From: Schizophyllum amplum
Taxonomy: Eukaryota; Basidiomycota; Agaricomycetes; Agaricales; Schizophyllaceae
NCBI GenBank assembly: GCA_007026445.1
Contig: VDMD01000297.1
Span: forward strand, 1 to 13,202
Direction: 5' to 3'
Length of the DNA stretch: 13,202 nt
Part shown: in pieces, positions 1 to 8,583 of the stretch
Layout of the letters: every line of letters starts with the position of its first letter
Position numbering within the stretch: position 1 is the first letter of the stretch
Translations under genes and position numbers: made by a program
Notes under the pieces: model-generated
What the model was told of the DNA's origin: nothing
The model's database searches: none
The model's input: only the letters and a program-made list of their open reading frames with translations

Positions 1-498
1 CTTGTCGTCGCTCGGGCGCGGCCTTTGCTCGGCACGTGGGCGCGCGTGCGGAAGACGACGTTCGTGAGCTCACATATTCCCATACATCATCATACTAGCA
101 CATTGACCGCGGTTTTGTGAGCTCGCGTGATATTCTTGACGCCCGACTCTCGTCCCTCGGACAACCATCGTTTGTTGACCGTCACCGGGCCCGTGTCGAC
201 AAGATCTTGTTTGTGACCCTGCGTTGTTGTGTCGTGCACCTCACTGATGACTTTCTTATGTTCAGCAGCTACCTTTGGCCGTCCCCCAGTCCCAGCGTTC
301 ATCTAGTGCTCGCTCCTCTTTCGACCACCTCCGGGGGCGCATCGGCAGGGTCATATGTGTAAGCCCGGGATTCCGTGTCGTACGCCCCACTAATCGCTTC
401 AGCTGGTACGGGGTTGATTATCGTCGAGCTCCGGTATCGCGGATCAGACATGCGGTTTTTTGGCCTTGGTCGGTCGGCGCGCCGACTAGTTCGAACTC
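1..498. repeat. Degenerate left edge of the ~146-bp satellite
   Basis: This stretch is not unique sequence. Donor-like GTGA/GTGT motifs at about 64, 213 and 357 continue the register of the array that follows (149, 144 and 142 bp steps to 499). A TCGTCG..GGGGGCGCG-type block precedes each. The stretch at about 400-490 still aligns clearly with a full unit: a CTCGAG-like core, a GCGGTTTTTTGG T-run, and CGACTAGTTCGAACTC just before the next unit. The further left, the weaker the match, as expected for the edge of an array homogenised by unequal exchange. The short ORFs here look like chance open frames. Confidence 0.7.
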
Positions 499-2394
499 GT
501 GAGCCCTCCCCTTTGTGTCTGTGACTGATCTAACCACTTTTGCTAGGTTCTGGCAGTGCAAGTGCTACTCCCTGAGCCGCAGATTCACGGCGCGCGCGCG
601 TTTTTTTTGGTCGTCGTCGGGGGGCGCGTCCCCTAGTTCGAACTCGTGAGCCCTCATCTTTGTATCTTTGACTGATCTAACAGCTGTGCTAGGTTCTGTG
701 AACGCGGGTGCTACTCCCCCAGCCCCAGATTCGCGGCTCGCGCGCGGTTTTCTTTGGTCGTCGTCGGGGGGCGCGTCGGCTACTTTGAACTCGTGAGCCG
801 TCACCTTTGTATATGTGACTAATTTGACAATTTTGCTAGGTTATGTGAACGGGGTGCTACTCCTCGAGCCGCAGATTCGCGACTCGCGCGCGGTTTTCTT
901 TGGTCGTCGTCGGGGGCGCGTCGGCTACTTTGAACTCGTGAGCCCTCATTCTTGTATCTTTGACTGATCTAACAACTGTGCTAGTTCTGTGAACGCGGGT
1001 GCTACTCCTCGAGCACAGATACGCGGCGCGCGCCGTTTTTTTTGGTCGTCGTCTGGGGGCGCATCGCTACTTCGAACTCGTGAGCACTCCCCTTTGTACT
1101 TTGACTGATCTAACAATTTTGTTAGGTTCTGGGAGTGCGAGTGCTACTCCTCGAGCCGCAGATTCGCGACTCGCGCGCGTTTTTTTTGGTCGTCGTCGGG
1201 GGGCGCGTCCGCTACTTCGAACTCGTGAGCCCTCATCTTTGTATCTGTGACTAATTTGACAATTTTGCTAGGTTATGTGAACGGGGGTGCTACTCCTCGA
1301 GCTGCAGATACGCGACTCGCGCGCGGTTTTTTTTCGTCGTCGTCGGGGGGCGCGTCGGCTACTTCGAACTCGTGAGCCCTCATTTTTGTATCTTTGACTG
1401 ATCTAACAATTTTGTTAGGTTCTGGGAGTGCGAGTGCTACTCCTCGAGCTGCAGATACGCGGCTCGCGCGCGTTTTCTTTTGGTCGTGTTGGGGGGCGCG
1501 TCCCTAGTTTGAACTCGTGAGCCCTCACCTTTGTACCTTTGACTGATCTAACAATTGTGTTAGGTTCTGGGAGTGCGAGTGCTACTCCTCGAGCCGCAGA
1601 TTCGCGACTCGCGCGCGTTTTCTTTTGGTCGTCGTCGGGGGGCGCGTCCGCTACTTCGAACTCGTGAGCCCTCATCTTTGTATCTTTGACTAATTTGACA
1701 ATTTTGCTAGGTTCTGTGAACGCGGGTGCTACTCCTCGAGCCACAGATACGCGGGGCGCGCTCGTTTTTTTTGGTCGTCGTCAGGGGGCGCATCGGCTAC
1801 TTCGAACTCGTGAGCACTCCCCTTTGTATCTTTGACTGATCTAACAATTTTGTTAGGTTCTGGGAGTGCGAGTGCTACTCCTCGAGCCGCAGATTCGCGA
1901 CTCGCGCGCGTTTTTGTTTGGTCGTCGTCGGGGGGCGCGTCCGCTACTTCGAACTCGTGAGCCCTCATCTTTGTACCTTTGACTGATCTAACAATTTTGC
2001 TAGGTTATGTGAACGGGGGTGCTACTCCTCGAGCCGCAGATTCGCGGCGCGCGCGCGTTTTTTTTGGTCGTCGTCGGGGGGCGCGTCCGCTACTTCGAAC
2101 TCGTGAGCCCTCACCTTTGTACCTTTGACTGATCTAACAATTTTGCTAGGTTATGTGAACGTGGTTGCTACTCCCCGAGCCGCAGATACGCGGCGCGCGC
2201 GCGTTTCTTTTGCTCGTCGTCGGGGGCGCGTCGGCTACTTCGAACTCGTGAGCCCTCACCTTTGTACCTTTGACTGATCTAACAATTTTGCTAGGTTATG
2301 TGAACGTGGGTGCTACTCCTCGAGCTGCAGATACGCGGCTCGCGCGCGCGTTTCTTTTGGTCGTCGTCGGGGGCGCGTACGCTACTTCGAACTC
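499..2394. repeat. Tandem satellite array, unit about 146 bp, 13 well-conserved copies
   Basis: The marker TTCGAACTCGTGAG recurs with GT at 499, 646, 793, 938, 1080, 1225, 1372, 1517, 1664, 1810, 1957, 2103, 2248 and 2395. The steps are 147, 147, 145, 142, 145, 147, 145, 147, 146, 147, 146, 145 and 147 bp. Each unit has an intron-like AT-richer part (GTGAGC...CTGATCTAAC...TAG, about 47 nt). A GC-rich part follows, with GTGCTACTCCTCGAG, a CGCGCG block, a T-run of about 3-9, TTGGTCGTCGTC and a G-run of 5-6. Length variation comes largely from these homopolymers. Copies differ by scattered substitutions (TTCTGGGAGTGCGAG versus TTATGTGAACGGGGG versions), so at least two subtypes are interspersed. 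No transposase or reverse transcriptase is present. Confidence 0.95.
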
Positions 2395-2533
2395 GTGAGC
2401 CCTCGCCTTTGTATCTTTGTCTGATGTAACAACTTTGCTCGGTTATGTAAACGGGGGTGCTACTCCTCGAGCTGCATGTTCATGGCTCGTGCGTGTTATT
2501 TTTGGTCGTCGTCGGCGGGCGTGTCTTGTTAGG
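2395..2533. repeat. Degenerate right edge unit of the satellite
   Basis: The last unit keeps the donor-like GTGAGC, a CTGATGTAAC branch-like site, CTACTCCTCGAGCTGCA and TTTTTGGTCGTCGTC. It has lost the TAG (CTCGG instead), the CGCG block (GCTCGTGCGTG) and the TTCGAACTCG end. Repeat similarity stops at about 2533, after GGCGGGCGTGTC. Confidence 0.8.
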
Positions 2534-2998
2534 GTTTGGTTGGTTATCATGGTTCGGGTGGCAAGGATGTTGTAACTGTATTCCATTGTGATCCCCCGCC
2601 GATTGTCTCGAATCTCACATGCGGCTTTTTACTTCTGCTGTCGCCCAGTCCGTCGCGCGGGCTGCGACTGCATCTGCAAGTCGCCTTGATTCAGAGTGTC
2701 GCCTCCTAGCGGCATACCTTGCACCCGCGTGCGATCACCGGCTTTCGTCAGCTTCTTAGGCGGTGTCAAATGTTATCGAACCCCCGCCATTGTTCTCCAG
2801 TAATTATGAAGGCTGTCCCCACCTGTTTAGATAGTGCCAAGCGCCGCGAAGCTTATTCTTATGTGACCTGCGTCCACGTGTTTAGCCCATCAGTTGTGAT
2901 GATCGACCTGGGCGCTTAACCCTGCAGCTCACCGTCCCTCGTCAATCGTTTCTCTGCGCATCTGTCGCAGTGCGCTGTTCCCCGCCACCGACGATCCC
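2534..2998 (+). promoter_or_regulatory. Upstream/promoter region of the bZIP-JmjC gene
   Basis: I see no convincing gene here; a 66-codon open frame (2719-2919) lacks family character. A CACGTG box lies at 2874-2879 within GTCCACGTGT. The last 60 bases are pyrimidine-rich (CCGTCCCTCGTCAATCGTTTCTCTGCG), which is typical of fungal transcription start regions. They run straight into the start context GATCCCATGG. Confidence 0.4.
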
Positions 2999-5387
2999 AT
3001 GGATATTCAATTCGAGCACGTTACCTTTGACGCCGAGTCACTTTCGAACAAGCGCCTGCGTCGTCTTAGCCCGGCAGCCAGCGAGGCGTCCACTTCTGCC
3101 ACTGCAGTCAACGCCTCCAAGTCTTCGGGCGAGGTGCCGTCGCACGCGGAAGGCATGGCAGGCGACGAACAGGCCTTAAGAAGAAAGGAGAACAAAAGGA
3201 TCAGCGCGTGAGTGTCTTTCTTTCTGGGTATCTGGTCTGCTCGCTAAAGAACGCGGTTCGCTGCAGGCAGAGATCCCGACAAGCTGCCCGAGATGCCAGA
3301 ACGGCGGTACCCATGCTAGAGGCTGATCTGCAGGCGGCGCGAAGCACCATCGGTGTCCTTGAGCGAGAACTACAACTTTTGAAGGACGTGATCGCCTCAC
3401 GCGGGCTGCTGTCTGACCCGCCACCTCCCATCGTCGGAGTGCCTGACGACCCTGGGTGCGTCACCTCTTTTCAAACCTCATTCGACTGATTGACCCCCTC
3501 GTCAGGCCCCAGGCGGACCAGCCCATGTCTCCACCATCGGATACCACACATGATCCTCCAGCATCTCTGTCAGGTGCAGATCCAGCGGCGGCTGTGGACG
3601 CGAACGATCGTCCTCCGGCACTTGACTTGACCACGCGTGTCGGGGGCGCGATGGGTGGGCGGGATCCCCTCTTCTGGAACAGCCTCAACGTGCTGACGGT
3701 CTCGCCGTACCTCCCGGGTGGCCCCCTCAATAAGCCCCAGCGCGATGGCAATGTACTGCACGGGGTCAGCGGCCAGCACCCTTTACACCATGTTACCCGC
3801 TGATGCCATCTGTGCGTAGGACGTTATGATACTGGAGAACGCTTGCCAGTTACCGGCATCACACGAGTGCCCGGACATGGTCGCCCATATATCCTACGCG
3901 TCCAGGCCGCGGGCTGCCATTGTTGCCGATGTACGCGAGCGCCTGGGCAGGGGGCAGGTTGTGGTGCTTGACGGCGCCCCACCCCTCATTGAGTATGAGG
4001 GCGGCGGCGACCCCACAGGTGACATCTGTTTCTGGGAGCAGACTCTGAAGTGCAACAGCGCCATAAAGCGCGACTTTCAAGGTCAGCTCGTCTACCCTTG
4101 GCGTTTGAGAGACTCTGACCCCTGTTCCTCAGATGGGCGTCGTATGGCGGATGGGCAGCCCGTTGTGTACTCCAAGGCGACGCTCGGCGAGTTCTGCCAG
4201 TCCATCGACCGAACCGGACAGATCACCGCCCTCATGGACATCAAGCCTGGCATCCACTTTGTCGATGCGGTGGTTGAGTGCGTGAATGTCTTAGCGCTGG
4301 CATCTCTTGCTTACCATCCGTGCAGCGATCTTGCCGACGGCCACCAAGAGGTCCGGTCTCCGTCTTTCGGCCATCACCTTCAAAGCTACGGCATGCATCC
4401 TGCGGCGGAGCAGGCGTCCGAGAACTGGTGTTTGGCTCACAAGGCGGGATTCTTTACACCTGCCCATCACGACGCTTTCGGACTCGCGACGTCTATCGAG
4501 ACTGTCGGCGATGGGCAGAAGATGTGGGTGCTTCTCCGCTTCGAAGACCCCGAGGGGCGCGCCTTCACCCGCCAGGAGATTCTGAGGAGAGGCCAGCTCA
4601 CGGTCTCTAACACGAGCGGCGACGGCGCGTCTCACCCCCAGCTCAAGGTCGAGGACAAGACGTTTGCGGTCAGGGCCTGCGTTGTATGGGCGAAGGCTGG
4701 TTGCAGAATGTGCGTCACATGCTAACTCGTCATGAACGTCTGACGGAGGACGGTCCTTCAGCATTCAGCCTCCTGGACAGTCGCACATGGTGTTCACGCC
4801 GGTGAACTGCACGACGCTCGGCAAGCAGTTCTTGTGCTACATTTTCATGCACCTCACCGAATACGCGCGGGCGTTGGATGCGCAGACCAAGGGCACCGGT
4901 ACTAACCAGGCTTTGGACGTCATGCACCACATGATTATCCACATGGCGGCTGCGCTGCCCGCCCGCATAGCGCAAGGAGACAGTTCAGTGTCTCACCTTC
5001 TCGTCGTCTTTTGCCTGACTGACTCGCTTTCCAGAGTTTCGTTGCAAGCCACTCATCGGACTCTGCCTCATGGTGGTTCACCCCGAAAACTATATCTCCC
5101 CCCTGTGGGCGCGTGAATACCGTGGCGACGCGCTGGCATTCGTGAAGAGGCTCAGCAGAGGACGCAACAAGTGGGTCCTCACCTTGACGGACATGCTCGC
5201 TCTCGCCGTGGCGGAAAGGGTGCTGGACAGGCTGGCTGCAGATGGCTTCAATGTCGGCCCCGATTACATCCTCCAAGGAGGCAGCTGGAGGGATCCCGGT
5301 GACGAAGTCGCATGCCTGGATGAGGAGTTGCAAGACTTGGTCGACGTAGACGAGGTGACGCTCAGGCACATGCATAAAAGTAGATAG
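2999..5387 (+). CDS. bZIP-JmjC fusion protein (putative transcription factor/oxygenase), 8 exons
   Basis: Proposed exons are 2999-3207, 3267-3455, 3506-3752 (or 3764), 3820-4081, 4133-4277, 4326-4709, 4762-4987 and 5037-5387, about 670 residues; all phases match. Exon 7/8 could instead join at 4982/5035. The basic region, about residues 61-78 (LRRKENKRISAQRSRQAARD), spans the first intron. It is followed by a zipper with V84, L91, I98, L105 and I112 at exact seven-residue spacing. The C-terminal half resembles the JmjC-like proteins expanded in Agaricomycetes. The metal-binding pair H398-x-D400 (FTPAHHDAFG, 4465-4473) is present, with the distal H487 in QPPGQSHMVFTPVN recovered only after splicing 4710-4761. 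JmjC enzymes use Fe(II) and 2-oxoglutarate to hydroxylate or demethylate proteins; the substrate here is unknown. The bZIP part alone would stop at 3803, only 22 bases before the ATG at 3826, so two separate genes are possible but unlikely. The protein is probably nuclear (inference). Confidence 0.75.
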
Positions 5388-5472
5388 CGCGTCTTATTAT
5401 CATATGCGTCTTTTGTGCATGGCGCCGCAGTCATTGATTAAAGTGTCGCCTTTAGCAGCGCCCTGTATTGGC

Positions 5473-5588
5473 TGTCTACGGGCACGCCCCGCGCCCCGGG
5501 ACACACGCAAGAGTCACGCCCTTACCACGTGGTAACCCAATTCGGTGTCTACGGGCAGGTCACCTTCCAAATTGGGTGTCCACGGGCA
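5473..5588. repeat. Three direct copies of TGTCYACGGGCA
   Basis: TGTCTACGGGCA occurs at 5473-5484 and 5546-5557, and TGTCCACGGGCA at 5577-5588. The second and third copies share longer flanks (GGTGTCTACGGGCAGG and GGTGTCCACGGGCAGG). The third is also half of an inverted repeat, GGGTGTCC at 5575-5582 against GGACACCC at 5596-5603. The cluster looks like iterated transcription-factor sites. Confidence 0.6.
5522..5535. promoter_or_regulatory. Perfect 14-bp palindrome TTACCACGTGGTAA
   Basis: The sequence equals its own reverse complement over 14 bases and is centred on CACGTG, the E-box/G-box core bound by bHLH and some bZIP dimers. It lies between the first and second TGTCYACGGGCA repeats, about 400 bases upstream of the F-box start codon. 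Confidence 0.6.
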
Positions 5589-5936
5589 GGCCACGGGACA
5601 CCCGCATGCGTGCATGCCGCTCGCTCATGCACTCGGTCGGCGGCCGGCATGTCGGGCGGGGAACGCACTCACCGCATTCTGTGCATTCTGTCCCGAGAGA
5701 CACACACAGCAGTCGCTCACGTCGAAACTGAGCATCCCGTGTACCGCCCGGAATGGGTGGTCCGCACCGCTTTGCCCTTTCATTTTATCTCACAAGCCTC
5801 AAGCGGCGTGTTGCTTCGTACCTCCACGATCCCCCATCCCCCTGGTGAGCGCTGCGTTTTGGACGGACTTCCGCCAAGGTCGATTGACTGCTTTATCTTG
5901 CTCGCTCCAGATCGCTCATTGCTCCCAGCTGTCGTT

Positions 5937-7464
5937 ATGGCCTTTCCGACAGAGCTGCTCATTATGGTCGCTCTGAACGCAGACACGCCCACTCTGTGCG
6001 CATTCGCGCTGACATGCCGACGTCTGCACTTCGTCGTTCGCGGCGTCCTCCACCGGCACGTCATCGTCGACGAGAAGCGTGCGCATCTCCACCTCAAGGA
6101 TGTCGTTCGCTTCGTGCGAGACTTGGAGCTCTACCATCCGGCGCCCTTCATTGACGCCTTGGCACGATCGGTGTCTCTCTTAAACCTCCGACGGCTGGTG
6201 TACGGCTTACCGGCGTATACGATCCTCGACGGGGACGTCTGTCCTGATCTTTCGGTCACGCAGGGCGAATCGGCCTCTACCCGCCGCCTTCGGCGGTGGA
6301 TCGCGGCGGCTGTCAACTTGGAATGCTTCGAGTTCGCCCTGTATCTGACCGAGCCTGACGCTCTCTCCTTGATCGCGTCGCTCAGCAGTCATGGTCACCT
6401 CCGCGTACTCGTCATCCGCTCATTCGCCGTTTTCCCTCCCGATCCCGGTTCCAGCATCCCCTCCATCACCATACCGACGTTTCGCTGGTCCGCCCTACAG
6501 GAGTTGACCATCGGTGGCTGTCTCGATTCCCATCTGCTGTCCTGGGCCTTTCCCGCGACCGGCCTCCCGTCGCTGACCTACCTGGATCTTAGCAAAAGCA
6601 GCGAGTTCATGCCCTCTGAATTCTTTGCCCTCTTGCGCTCCGTTCACACCACCCTTCGCGTTGTGTCTCTCGGGGTAGATATGATCATGCCCAGCGAGTT
6701 TGGTCAGTGCCTCGCCTTGACTGGTTTATGTTCTGTTCTGACGCGTCGTTCCCCTCTCGATCCGCAGCACGTCCCCCTTTGCCCCTCTGTCTGGGATGCA
6801 CCTTGGAGCAACTCGTAGAAGTTCGTGTGCGCATGTCCACGCGGCATCGCCGACGAGTAGCCGAGCTTGACGCCGTCAAGGCTCTCCTGCATCTGCTCGC
6901 ACGCGAGTCTGCAGCCGCACTTCAAGTGCTTTCGCTGGACTTTTACGTGAATACGGCGCTTGTACGTGCGTACGGTCTGCACGCTCGCTCGTGGTTCAGA
7001 TGGGCCGATCCCACGGGCGCGTTTGACCAGGCGGTGGGGCCGACCTACTGGCCTGCCTTTTCGAGGGCGACGCTCTCGACCGGCACCGTTCTTCACGTCC
7101 ATATCAGCACCTGGGATGACTCTGGAAACGCTGTGGCTGATGCCGCCCCTGGCTATTCCGACTCGCCGCCGGCTTTCGTCCCCTGGCGCAAGGCTGTGAG
7201 GGACAACATCCAGAAGTGCGCGCGCCTGTCCGAATTCAACTCCCGAGTCACGTTCTCGTGCAGTCAGTTGTCCCCTCCTTGACGTTCGCTTTTCTCACCC
7301 TTTACGCAGAGCGCTATCTCAGCCCTGACGGCGATGCGCGTCCTCCCGAGCCGGACGACCTCCTTGCTTCGCAGAGCTTGGACATCGGGCTGATGCTGGA
7401 AATGGTGCTGTCCGAGGAGATACCGCTCGTGTACAACTGGGATGGCGAGAGCATGCTTGGGTGA
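5937..7464 (+). CDS. F-box protein with leucine-rich-repeat-like C-terminal part, 3 exons
   Basis: Exons are 5937-6702, 6768-7262 and 7310-7464, giving 1416 coding bases and 471 residues, all phase 1 joins. Introns are 65 nt (GTCAGT...CTGAC...GCAG) and 47 nt (GTCAGT...TTGAC...GCAG). The start is chosen because residues 1-45 form a standard F-box: FPTELLIMVAL, then LCAFALTCRRLHFVVRGVL. F-box proteins bring substrates to SKP1-CUL1 ubiquitin ligases. The rest has LRR-like strands (LQELTIGGC, LTYLDLSKS, LRVVSLGVDM, LQVLSLDFYV). It ends with an acidic helix and GESMLG. Agaricomycete genomes carry large families of this layout; the substrate cannot be told. The unspliced first exon would run to a stop at 6818 with a nonsense tail, which supports the first intron. 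Confidence 0.85.
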
Positions 7465-7592
7465 TGGACCCTGATGGGACTACGCGCACGCGCCTGCTCA
7501 TAACTCGTATTCGTGGGTCCTTGACCATCGTATTCATTTACGTTCCTCTAAGCGTCTATTATACACCTGTAGACCGGTGATTGTTGTGATAC
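7465..7592. other. Short convergent intergenic gap
   Basis: These are the 128 bases between the F-box stop codon and the proposed 3' end of the - strand gene. They are AT-richer (ATTCATTTACG, CTATTATACACC), as expected for a shared 3' end region. No gene is seen. Confidence 0.4.
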
Positions 7593-8098
7593 CTACGAAT
7601 GAAGACTGCATTTACGCCTCGCCCTCCTCCTCCTCGTCCTCCTCCTCCTCGCTCTCTTACTCCTCCTTGTTGTCCTCCTCGTCCACCACGAAGCTTCCTA
7701 CCGAGTATGCGTCTTCATCGCTGCCGGTAGTGGACTGTGTGTATGACTTTTGTTCGGCGTGTCGGCTCCTCGCGCATAGCTCGCGCCGTCCTCCAAAAGC
7801 ACCCTTGCGGACGGGCGCCGCTTCAAATTGTGCCTCGCCCCCCCCCCCCCTGTTGTGGGATAACATACCCGCAAGATGCGCCAGCTCAGGGCCCTGCACG
7901 CTATTGTTGTTTGCCGACGCGATGAAATCATCCGAGGTGCTACTCGCTCTGTCCTCGTCACTCGTAACATGGGATTCGTGTTTTGTGATCTACTTGTTCC
8001 TTCGTCGAGGTCTTTCATGCCACCCAGTCGGTGTCTTGCATCCCAGACAGGTGGCAGAACGCCCCGTAAGCTTTCGGTTGGGCCGAAAGCGGGAGCAC
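7593..8098 (-). CDS. Tentative 3' exons of the - strand gene at 8189-8583, acidic tail
   Basis: On the - strand a protein-like frame can be followed with help from introns. From an acceptor at 8098 it starts APAFGPTESLRGVLPP. An intron then ends at AAGTAG, just before ITKHESHVTSDEDRA (near 7995), or a frameshift lies here. It continues through SSTSDDFIASANNN, a G13 run read as RGGGGE, and DEDAYSVGSFVVDEEDNKEE. A last intron, 7606-7660 (GTAAGA...TGCAG, 55 nt), would end the protein with DLHS and a stop at 7593. The intron from 8188 (GTATGT) to 8099 would join it to the upstream gene in phase, but at 90 nt it is long for this window. The acidic SDED/DEED stretches suggest a real coding tail. 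A separate pseudogene or chance frame is possible. I do not recognise a family. Confidence 0.3.
7617..7688. repeat. Pyrimidine-rich CTC/TCC microsatellite
   Basis: About 70 bases are almost purely C and T on the + strand (CCTCCTCCTCCTCG repeated, then CTCTCTTACTCCTCC). On the - strand it reads as GAG/GAC codons, an acidic run, interrupted by the GTAAGA that may be a splice donor. Confidence 0.75.
7838..7850. repeat. Homopolymer of 13 C
   Basis: Thirteen consecutive C on the + strand form G13 on the - strand, read as RGGGGE in the tentative - strand frame. Such a run is prone to slippage in the cell and to sequencing error, so the frame across it is uncertain. Confidence 0.9.
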
Positions 8099-8188
8099 CT
8101 GCAGCAGAACTGCACCCATCAAACATTGTCGTATGTACGTTCGTTGCATAACAGTACAAGCGAATGAGGTGATGGGCACGTCACATAC

Positions 8189-8583
8189 TATGGGCATCCA
8201 ACCTCTCCATGTCAACCCCCATGTCGCTTTGTTCAATCATACTGCGAAGCTCTGCGTTGCGCCTTTCGGCCTCTGTCAACTGAAACGGGCCAGATGAGCG
8301 CACTGCATAGGGCTGAACAGGTGTGGTGCTCACACGGTCCCTTTCACGGCAAATGGCTATGCTGAGAGCGTTGCACAACCGTGCACTCGCATCACGCTCG
8401 ACGAAGCTTGTCGCGAGAGCGCGTTGAAGCGACTCCACTCGCTTGTGGAGCGCCAGCATCTCGGCGGCATCAGAAGAAGACGAGGGCGCTGATGGGCGCG
8501 CCGTCGGTGGTCCTGAGCGCGGACGATGTGAGGGATTGATCCCGATGCAACGTCAAGAGTGGTACCCTACCTGTGCTGCTCAT
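8189..8583 (-). CDS. Small coiled-coil protein, unknown family (5' exons)
   Basis: Exon 1 is 8571-8583 (ATGAGCAGCACA plus one base). A 58-nt intron follows (8513-8570, GTAGGG...GCTCAG). Exon 2 begins GPPTARPSAPSSSSDAAEM. If exon 2 is not spliced again it stops at 8181 (TGA), giving 114 residues. If the GTATGT donor at 8188 is used, the protein continues into the exons proposed at 7593-8098. After a Ser/Pro-rich start it has two charged helical segments: LALHKRVESLQRALATSF, ERDASARLCNALSIAICRER, and later LTEAERRNAELRSMIEQ. The core resembles the - strand gene at 9066-9798 in order of motifs and in having a short first exon split after the first base of a codon. No enzyme motif is visible. A role as a coiled-coil partner would be a guess. 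Confidence 0.5.

Larger units (their letters stand above)
5388..5936 (+). promoter_or_regulatory. Intergenic control region upstream of the F-box gene
   Basis: This is the 3' flank of the JmjC gene and 5' flank of the F-box gene. ATTAAAG near 5436 could serve as a polyadenylation signal. From 5460 to 5620 it is dense in short repeats and palindromes (listed separately), which looks like a promoter with several factor sites. The open frame through 5529-5936 continues into the F-box frame. It lacks conserved protein character and is treated as 5' untranslated. Confidence 0.45.

Noticed and set aside
117..1250. Several 66-83 codon ORFs on the + strand inside the satellite
   Set aside because: They are repeat-derived, change frame with each unit length change, and have no independent support.
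499..2394. CRISPR-like array
   Set aside because: Units are adjacent with no unique spacers, and the genome is eukaryotic.
2529..2534. TTAGGG just after the satellite, suggesting telomeric repeat
   Set aside because: Only one copy is present, with no tandem (TTAGGG)n; chance occurrence.
3826..4725. A single uninterrupted 299-codon JmjC gene
   Set aside because: It ends without the distal His; three good introns (4082, 4278, 4710) restore conserved sequence through 5387.
7577..8167. 196-codon + strand ORF with a long Ser run
   Set aside because: The Ser run is the CT-rich microsatellite; there is no domain character, and the opposite strand is more protein-like.
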